Both the position numbers and the translations under genes were made by a program. Positions 58,637 through 64,000 of a DNA stretch of 64,000 bases are shown here, one piece after another. The DNA is from Sphingobium sp. CCH11-B1 (GTDB lineage Bacteria; Pseudomonadota; Alphaproteobacteria; Sphingomonadales; Sphingomonadaceae): positions 53,981-117,980 of the forward strand of contig NZ_LSJY01000001.1 of assembly GCF_001556865.1 (NCBI RefSeq). The letters run 5' to 3'. Every line of letters starts with the position of its first letter. Position 1 is the first letter of the stretch. The notes under the pieces were generated by a model. The model was not told the DNA's origin. It did no database searches and saw only the letters and a list, made by a program, of their open reading frames with translations.

Positions 58637-58757
58637 GTCGCGAGCGCGTCGCGGACGTTTTCGGCGGAAAAGCGTCGCCAACGGTGTGAACTTCGGCGGC
58701 GGTCCGCAATGCTCCGCCGACTTTGCCTTTTTCCCCGAACTCGCTAAAGCCCCGGCC

Positions 58758-59867
58758 ATGACAGATCTTGCTCTCAAACCCGCTCCCAAGGACTGGATTC
58801 TCGGCATTTCCCCCTATGTCCCCGGCAAGGCCGCCGCGGATGACGGCCGCCGGCTCATCAAGCTCAGCGCCAATGAGAATCCGCTCGGCACCGGACAGGC
58901 TGCGCGCGACGCCTTCCTTGCCGCGACTGCCGACATGGCCACCTATCCCGATCCGTCCGCCACGGCGTTGCGGGAAGCGATCGGCGCGGCGCACGGTCTC
59001 GATCCCGCGCGCGTCATCTACGGCACCGGCTCCGACGAACTGCTGCACCTCGCCGCCTCCGCCTATGCAGGGCCGGGGGATGAGATACTGTATGTCCGCT
59101 ACGGCTTTTCCGTTTACGACATTGCCGCCCGGCGCGTCGGCGCGACGCCGGTGATCGCGCCCGACCGCGACTATGCGACCGATGTCGACGCGCTGCTCGC
59201 CGCAGTGACCGACCGGACAAAGGTCGTATTCCTCGCCAATCCCAACAATCCGACCGGCACGATGACGTCGCGCGCCGAAATCGCGCGGCTCCACGCCGGG
59301 CTGCGCCCTGACATCCTGTTCGTGCTGGATCAGGCCTATGCCGAATATCTGGACGCTGACGAGGATGATGGCGGGCTGGAGCTGGCGCAGACCGCGTCCA
59401 ACGTCCTCGTCACGCGCACCTTCTCCAAAATCTACGGGCTGGCGGCCGAACGGATCGGCTGGGGCTACGGCCCGGCCCATGTCATCGACATGCTCCACCG
59501 CATCCGCGCGCCGTTCAACGTGACGACTGCCGGTCAGGCGGCAGCCATCGCAGCCATCGCCGACACGGCCTGGGTCGAACAGAGCCGCGCCCATAATGCG
59601 CGCTGGCGCGACTGGCTGGCGGGCGAGATCGCCTCCCTGTCCAACCATGGCCTGCGCGCCGTTCCCAGCAAGACCAACTTCCTGCTCATCCTGTTCGACG
59701 GCGCGCTGACCGCCGAAGCGGCGATGAAGGGGCTGTGGGACGAAGGCTTCGCCACCCGCTGGCTGCCGGGACAGGGCCTGCCCAACGGCCTGCGCATCAC
59801 CATCGGCACGGAGGATCAGACCCGCGCCGTCGCCGCGAAGCTGCGCGCCATGGCGGAGGCAGCCTGA
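58758..59867 (+). CDS. hisC: Histidinol-phosphate aminotransferase
   Basis: A 369-residue class II PLP aminotransferase. The PLP Lys is in [18 protein letters not shown], preceded by ANPNNPTGT and the LDQAYAEY segment, with [12 protein letters not shown] near the N-terminus. It acts in histidine synthesis and often also on phenylalanine or tyrosine precursors. ATG 58758 is used; the frame is open from 58593 through repeat DNA. It is followed four bases later by the prephenate dehydrogenase gene, so a role in tyrosine synthesis is likely. Confidence 0.94.
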   Translation: MTDLALKPAPKDWILGISPYVPGKAAADDGRRLIKLSANENPLGTGQAARDAFLAATADMATYPDPSATALREAIGAAHGLDPARVIYGTGSDELLHLAASAYAGPGDEILYVRYGFSVYDIAARRVGATPVIAPDRDYATDVDALLAAVTDRTKVVFLANPNNPTGTMTSRAEIARLHAGLRPDILFVLDQAYAEYLDADEDDGGLELAQTASNVLVTRTFSKIYGLAAERIGWGYGPAHVIDMLHRIRAPFNVTTAGQAAAIAAIADTAWVEQSRAHNARWRDWLAGEIASLSNHGLRAVPSKTNFLLILFDGALTAEAAMKGLWDEGFATRWLPGQGLPNGLRITIGTEDQTRAVAAKLRAMAEAA

Positions 59868-59871
59868 CGCG

Positions 59872-60777
59872 ATGCTGCCATTTTCCCGCATCACCATCAT
59901 CGGCCTTGGGTTGATCGGCTCCTCGCTCTGCCGCGCGATCCGCGCCGAAATGCCGACGGTGCGGGTCACGGGTCATGACGCGGACCCGGCCGTGCGGGAC
60001 ATTGCGCGTCGCATAGACCTGTGCGACGACATCACCGACACGGCCGCCGCTTCCGTGACGGACGCTGACCTCGTCATCCTGTGCGTGCCCGTCCGCGCAA
60101 TGGGCGCGGCCGCCGCCGAGATCGCCGACGACCTGCCAGCCGACGCCATCGTCAGCGACGTCGGGTCCTGCAAGGCGGACGTGCTGGCACAGTTGAGCGC
60201 CGCGCTGCCGCACCACAGCATCGTCCCCGCGCACCCCGTCGCCGGCACGGAAAACAGCGGCCCCGAAGCCGGCTTCGCCACGTTGTTCAAGGGCCGCTGG
60301 TCGATCGTCACTCCGCCGCAGGATGCCGATCCGGCTGCGGTGGAACGGGTCGCCGAACTGTGGCGGCGGCTGGGCGCGCAGGTCGAGACGATGGAGCCGG
60401 CGCACCATGATCTGGTGCTGGCGGTGACCAGCCACCTGCCCCACCTTATCGCCTATACCATCGTCGGCACGGCCAGCGATCTGGAAGATGTGACCCGCAG
60501 CGAAGTCATCAAATATTCGGCCGGCGGCTTCCGCGATTTCACCCGCATCGCCGCGTCCGATCCCACCATGTGGCGCGACGTGTTCCTGGCGAACAAGGAT
60601 GCGGTACTCGAAATGCTGCAACGCTTCTCGGAGGATTTGTCGGCGCTTCAGCGGGCGATCCGCTGGAATGACGGCGACGCGCTCTTCTCGCTCTTCACCC
60701 GCACCCGCGCCATCCGTCGGTCGATCATCGAAGAGGGGCAGGACGACGCCAAGCCGGACTTCGGCCGATCGCACTGA
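59872..60777 (+). CDS. tyrC: Prephenate/arogenate (cyclohexadienyl) dehydrogenase
   Basis: A 301-residue NAD-dependent enzyme of tyrosine synthesis. The N-terminal Rossmann motif is ITIIGLGLIGSSLCRAI. The catalytic region has SDVGSCKADV and HPVAGTENSGPEAGF, and the helical dimer domain has HHDLVLAVTSHLPHLIAY and ATFTRI-type sequence. It follows hisC closely, as in Zymomonas, where a hisC-type aminotransferase and tyrC lie together. Specificity for prephenate or arogenate is open. Confidence 0.93.
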   Translation: MLPFSRITIIGLGLIGSSLCRAIRAEMPTVRVTGHDADPAVRDIARRIDLCDDITDTAAASVTDADLVILCVPVRAMGAAAAEIADDLPADAIVSDVGSCKADVLAQLSAALPHHSIVPAHPVAGTENSGPEAGFATLFKGRWSIVTPPQDADPAAVERVAELWRRLGAQVETMEPAHHDLVLAVTSHLPHLIAYTIVGTASDLEDVTRSEVIKYSAGGFRDFTRIAASDPTMWRDVFLANKDAVLEMLQRFSEDLSALQRAIRWNDGDALFSLFTRTRAIRRSIIEEGQDDAKPDFGRSH

Positions 60778-60790
60778 GCGCAAGGGGCGT

Positions 60791-61480
60791 TCAGGGGTTG
60801 AGGGCGTTGATGGCGGCGTGGACGCGCGTCTCCGCATCCTTGCGATCGAGGCCGGGGGGGATCATCTCGCCCACCTTGTAGGTGATGATGCCTGCGCGTT
60901 TCAGGAAGCGGCCTCGCGGCGAAACCCGGCCGCTGTCGATCGCGATCGGCACGACCGGCAGACGCAACAGGCTGTAGAGGCCGGCAAAGCCCGCCTTGAG
61001 CGGCGGGCATTCTCCGTGGGGGACGCGCGTCCCTTCCGGGAAAAGGCAGATGGCGCGCCCCTCCGCCGTCGCCTCCTTCGCCGCCGCGCGCAAGGCGCGC
61101 AGGGCGCTTGCCCCGGCCGTGCGCTCGATAGGGATCAGGCCGTATCGCCGCGCGATCCCGCCCCAGAGCGGAATGTCGAACAGTTCGCGCTTCGCGCCGA
61201 TCGCCGGGCGGTCGAACAGGCACAGCATATCGATCGTCTCGAACATCGATTCATGCTTGACGATGTAAAGATACGGCCCACGGGGCAGTTCGCCTTCCAC
61301 CACCACCTTCTGCCCCAGCAGCCAGCGGGCGCAGCCGCGATGAAAGCGGCTCCAGGCAGTGGCGATCCGCTGCACCGCCGTGGGCGCAACCCATCCAAAG
61401 AGCATCGCCGTCAGCACGAAGCTGAGGCTCCCTCCGTAGAATATCAGCATGAAAAGCAGGGAACGGAGCGCCGTGACCAT
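60791..61480 (-). CDS. plsC: 1-acyl-sn-glycerol-3-phosphate acyltransferase family protein
   Basis: A 229-residue membrane acyltransferase with an N-terminal helix (SLLFMLIFYGGSLSFVLTAMLFG). The block order is right: KHESMFETIDM (block I), RELFDIPLWGGIARRYGLIPIER (II), FPEGTR (III), and LPVVPIAIDSG (IV). Block I has HX4E (H-ESMF-E) instead of HX4D, a change worth checking. It makes phosphatidic acid in phospholipid synthesis. It lies downstream of ydcF in the ftsE-ftsX-ydcF-plsC group. Confidence 0.9.
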   Translation of the reverse strand: MVTALRSLLFMLIFYGGSLSFVLTAMLFGWVAPTAVQRIATAWSRFHRGCARWLLGQKVVVEGELPRGPYLYIVKHESMFETIDMLCLFDRPAIGAKRELFDIPLWGGIARRYGLIPIERTAGASALRALRAAAKEATAEGRAICLFPEGTRVPHGECPPLKAGFAGLYSLLRLPVVPIAIDSGRVSPRGRFLKRAGIITYKVGEMIPPGLDRKDAETRVHAAINALNP

Positions 61481-61493
61481 ATGCCAGATCCTG

Positions 61494-62024
61494 TCAGACG
61501 CCGATCAGCGCGGCAGCGCGGCGAAGCAGATATTTATTATATTCACGCAGCAGCACGGAAAAGCTGGGACGGCTTGGCACCGCGTCATAGACGATGGTGA
61601 CGCGTGCGGGCAGCGCCTGCCGCAGTTCGAGCGCGGCGCGACGCATGTGCCAGTCGGTGGTGATGAGGCGCACGGTGCGATAGGCGCGCCGGTCGAGCCA
61701 GCGGGCCGTCTCGATCGCGTTGGAACGGGTGTCGATCGCCTCCCGGCCCAGGGTGATGCAACAGGTAAAGAGCCGCTCGGGCGCCTTATATTCCGCAGCC
61801 AACTCGCCCGCACGCACCGAACGGTCGACGCCAGAAATCAGCATCCGCTTGGCCGCGCCGTCCTCCAGCAGGGAAAGGCCGCGATCGATCCGTCCCGCGC
61901 CGCCGGTCAGCACGACGATGGCGTCGGTCTCGCGCCCGTCGAGCGGCTGCGGCAGAAGAATCGCGAACCAGGCGAAGCCCAGCATCCAGGCGAGCAAGGC
62001 GACGGCGGCGAGACGGACGATCAC
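61494..62024 (-). CDS. YdcF family protein
   Basis: A 176-residue protein with one N-terminal helix (VRLAAVALLAWMLGFAWFAILL) and a DUF218-type domain: DAIVVLTGGAGRIDRGLSLLEDGAAKRMLISGVD, then EAIDTRSNAIETARWL and LITTDWHMRRAALELRQALP. The family binds or acts on envelope precursors in some bacteria (ElyC, SanA relatives), but this one is uncharacterised. The start is GTG 62024, overlapping the ftsX stop (GTGA); a longer start lies inside ftsX. Confidence 0.88.
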   Translation of the reverse strand: MIVRLAAVALLAWMLGFAWFAILLPQPLDGRETDAIVVLTGGAGRIDRGLSLLEDGAAKRMLISGVDRSVRAGELAAEYKAPERLFTCCITLGREAIDTRSNAIETARWLDRRAYRTVRLITTDWHMRRAALELRQALPARVTIVYDAVPSRPSFSVLLREYNKYLLRRAAALIGV

Positions 62025-62926
62025 AGAGCCCGCCCCAACGCCCGCAACACGGTCCAACGCGCAGTCAGCATCGCGAGGCAGACACCCAGCAGCGGCAACA
62101 GCGCGAGCAGCGCCCAGCCGCGCGTGTCGATCTCTACAGCGCCAAGCAGGTCGGAACCGGCGGCCGAAAGCCGCAGCCCGATGAGGATGATGACCAGCAC
62201 GGCGAAGGCGAAGCCCAGAGCGCTGCCGAAGAGGGCGTCGAGACCGATCCGCCGCTGGAACAGGCGCGCGATCTGGACGTCGGTCGATCCCATCAGGTGC
62301 AGCACGTCGATGGTCCCCCGATGGCTGTCATGCGCGCCGCGCGCCGCCAGCACGACCACCGCGCCCGTGGCCAGCGCCATCAGCGCGACAACGCCGACTG
62401 CAAGCCAGCCCAGGGCACTCAAAAGGCCCGCAAGCGGCGCGAGAAAGGCCGCATGCGGCTCGATCCGCAATTTGGGAGACAGGCCGCCCAGACGCCGCCG
62501 CAGGTCCGCGATCTTTCCCTCCGCGTCTTCGGGCGTCAGCGTCAGGTCGATCAGCGCAGGCACGGGCAAGTCGCCACTGGTCGCGGCATCGCCGAGCCAG
62601 GGACGCAACTGATCGGCCAGCGTCGCCGGATCGACCGGATCGGCGGACCGGACGTGCCGGTTGCTGCGCAACAGGCCCAGCGCCGCCGTCGCGAGGCGGG
62701 TTCGTGCTTGCGCGTCCGCCTCCACCACCTGGACGCTGGCGCGGCCAGCGAGGTCGGCGCTCATCGACCGCACCGCAGCCCCCATGGCCAGTGCGGCGGC
62801 CGCCGACAGGACGGTCAGGAACATCATGATGCCGATGATCCAGGGCATGGGGCCGGCCACGCGGCCTTCCGGAAGCAGACGATAGCGCGCGGCGGCGGCC
62901 GTCCTGCGACCGGCACGGCCGGTCAC
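62021..62926 (-). CDS. ftsX: Cell division protein FtsX
   Basis: A 301-residue membrane protein with four predicted helices: PWIIGIMMFLTVLSAAAALAMGAAV, and three C-terminal ones ending with GWALLALLPLLGVCLAMLTARWTVL. A large periplasmic domain lies between the first two. The GTIDVLHLMGSTDVQIARLFQRR loop is the FtsX hallmark facing FtsE. With FtsE it forms the complex that couples divisome to peptidoglycan hydrolysis. The GTG start at 62926 overlaps the ftsE stop. Confidence 0.93.
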   Translation of the reverse strand: MTGRAGRRTAAAARYRLLPEGRVAGPMPWIIGIMMFLTVLSAAAALAMGAAVRSMSADLAGRASVQVVEADAQARTRLATAALGLLRSNRHVRSADPVDPATLADQLRPWLGDAATSGDLPVPALIDLTLTPEDAEGKIADLRRRLGGLSPKLRIEPHAAFLAPLAGLLSALGWLAVGVVALMALATGAVVVLAARGAHDSHRGTIDVLHLMGSTDVQIARLFQRRIGLDALFGSALGFAFAVLVIILIGLRLSAAGSDLLGAVEIDTRGWALLALLPLLGVCLAMLTARWTVLRALGRAL

Positions 62927-63636
62927 GATCCACGCTCCTGCGAGCGCGGCGGATAGCGCAGCGTCCCTGTGGGATCGGCCAGTCTGCCCTTGTCGAGCCG
63001 CATCATCTGCGCGCCGGACACCTGCGCGATCAGGGGCAGATCGTGGGTGGCGACGACGATGGTAGTGCCAAGGCGGTTGAGCGCCTCGAACAAGGTCAGC
63101 AGCCGCCTGGCCATTTCTGCGTCGACATTCCCGGTCGGCTCGTCCGCCACCAATATCTCGGGCCGGCCGATCACCGCCCGGGCGATGGCGACGCGCTGCT
63201 GCTCCCCGCCCGACAGCGTCGCGGGCCGCGCCTGCCCCCGGTCCCCCAAGCCGACCCAGTTCAGCATTTCCGCGACAGGAGCGTCGATTTCCCCTTCTTC
63301 CATGCCGGCGACGCGCAGCGGCAAGGCGATATTGTCATAAGCGGACAGATGGGGGACGAGCCGGAAGTCCTGGAAAACCACGCCGATGCGGCGGCGGAAG
63401 CCCGGCAAGCGCTTGCGCGGCAGCGTCACCACATCCTCGCCGAACAGGCGGATGACGCCGCGGCTGGGCCGCTGCGCCAGATAGAGCAGTTTCAGGAGCG
63501 ATGTCTTGCCCGCGCCGGATGCGCCGGTCAGGAAGTAGAAGCCGCCGCTGGCGAGCGAGAAGCTGACGTCGGAGAGCGTTTCGCTATCGAGGCCATAGCG
63601 CAGGCCGACATTTTCGAACTGGACGATGGCCGACAT
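62923..63636 (-). CDS. ftsE: Cell division ATP-binding protein FtsE
   Basis: A 237-residue ABC ATPase: Walker A GASGAGKTSLLK, Q loop FQDFRLVPHLS, signature LSGGEQQRVAIARA, Walker B ILVADEPTGNVD, and H loop VVATHDLPL. It pairs with FtsX. The start at 63636 (MSAIVQFENVGLRYG) is used; the frame is open upstream to the window end but without family sequence. It is divergent from the zinc-ribbon gene. Confidence 0.96.
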   Translation of the reverse strand: MSAIVQFENVGLRYGLDSETLSDVSFSLASGGFYFLTGASGAGKTSLLKLLYLAQRPSRGVIRLFGEDVVTLPRKRLPGFRRRIGVVFQDFRLVPHLSAYDNIALPLRVAGMEEGEIDAPVAEMLNWVGLGDRGQARPATLSGGEQQRVAIARAVIGRPEILVADEPTGNVDAEMARRLLTLFEALNRLGTTIVVATHDLPLIAQVSGAQMMRLDKGRLADPTGTLRYPPRSQERGS

Positions 63637-63803
63637 AGACTGAAAAATCGCGCCGCCGCGCTCCCTGCGTCCCCGATATCCAAGCCATGGCACAGCGGGC
63701 GGGCCGTCGTAAAGCCCGCCCGCGCAAAGCCGCGAGTCGCAGGATGTCGCCGTGCCGCTTGTTGCCGCTTGCGCGCGAGTCCCTGGCGTGATTATGAAGC
63801 GAA

Positions 63804-64000
63804 ATGATACTGGTGTGCCCCAATTGCGCGACGCGCTATGTCGTGCCGGACAGTGCGGTCGGCCCCAACGGTCGCCAGGTTCGCTGCGCGGCGTGCAAAC
63901 ATAGCTGGTTCCAGGAGCCGGCCCTGCTGGCGGAACGGGAAACGACCGTCGCGTCCGCGCCGGAGGCAGCCCCGGTCGCGCCACCTCCACCACCACCACC
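63804..64000 (+). CDS. Zinc-ribbon (MJ0042-type) protein, partial
   Basis: The gene runs off the right edge. It begins [39 protein letters not shown], with four Cys in two CxxC pairs, the MJ0042/zinc_ribbon_5 pattern. A Pro-rich linker begins before the edge. Sphingomonad proteins of this type often continue into a membrane helix and DUF3426-like domain, but that part is outside the window. It is divergent from ftsE. Confidence 0.85.
   Translation, partial: MILVCPNCATRYVVPDSAVGPNGRQVRCAACKHSWFQEPALLAERETTVASAPEAAPVAPPPPPP

Overview
The window is high-GC alphaproteobacterial DNA and most resembles a sphingomonad (Sphingobium/Sphingomonas/Novosphingobium type). The evidence is a CckA-type hybrid kinase, a ctaC-ctaD-ctaB-small gene-ctaG-ctaE oxidase cluster, pyrE-pdxJ-acpS-lepB, metX-metW, hisC next to a prephenate dehydrogenase, and ftsE-ftsX-ydcF-plsC. 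The direct-repeat SOS box form GAAC-N7-GAAC, typical of alphaproteobacteria, occurs twice. The genus is an inference; no rRNA gene is present.

Positions 1-5290 are the end of a conjugative or integrated element. They hold a MobA/MobL-type TraA relaxase-helicase running off the left edge, a Ti/RSF1010-like oriT, TraC- and TraD-like proteins, an STN-domain secreted protein, an unknown Tat-exported protein, and a ribbon-helix-helix regulator facing a pair of palindromic operators. Two further unknown genes of visibly lower GC follow. The region stops at a tRNA-Glu gene, a possible integration boundary.

From 5.4 to 30.5 kb the content is chromosomal housekeeping: recJ; tamA-tamB; a transglutaminase; recA with an SOS box; a lone receiver protein; cckA; a DUF2062 protein; smpB; dapA; a lytic transglycosylase; greB; a soluble CBS-chemoreceptor fusion; ppk2 behind aspS; rnd; and two small proteins. 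The ppk2 ribosome binding site is buried in a hairpin that starts just after the aspS stop codon, which suggests translational coupling.

From 30.5 to 39.3 kb a minus-strand run encodes the aa3-type cytochrome c oxidase and its assembly factors (heme O synthase, CtaG, SURF1). It continues into thrC and an RNA-methyltransferase-like gene. From 39.5 to 49.3 kb come pyrE-pdxJ-acpS-lepB, an AI-2E family permease, an FKBP, rpsU, a class II aldolase and a fused 5-oxoprolinase/hydantoinase.

From 49.4 to 55.8 kb the window holds a CHASE3 hybrid kinase and then the most interesting cluster: a radical-SAM DNA repair/modification protein with a perfect SOS box three bases before its start codon, a small membrane protein, a hemerythrin, and a UdgX-type uracil-DNA binding protein fused to a DUF4130-like domain. 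A PilZ protein follows. The rest (55.8-64 kb) is metW-metX, a 2-hydroxyacid dehydrogenase, hisC-tyrC, plsC-ydcF-ftsX-ftsE, and the start of a zinc-ribbon protein. No CRISPR array, insertion sequence or rRNA was seen.
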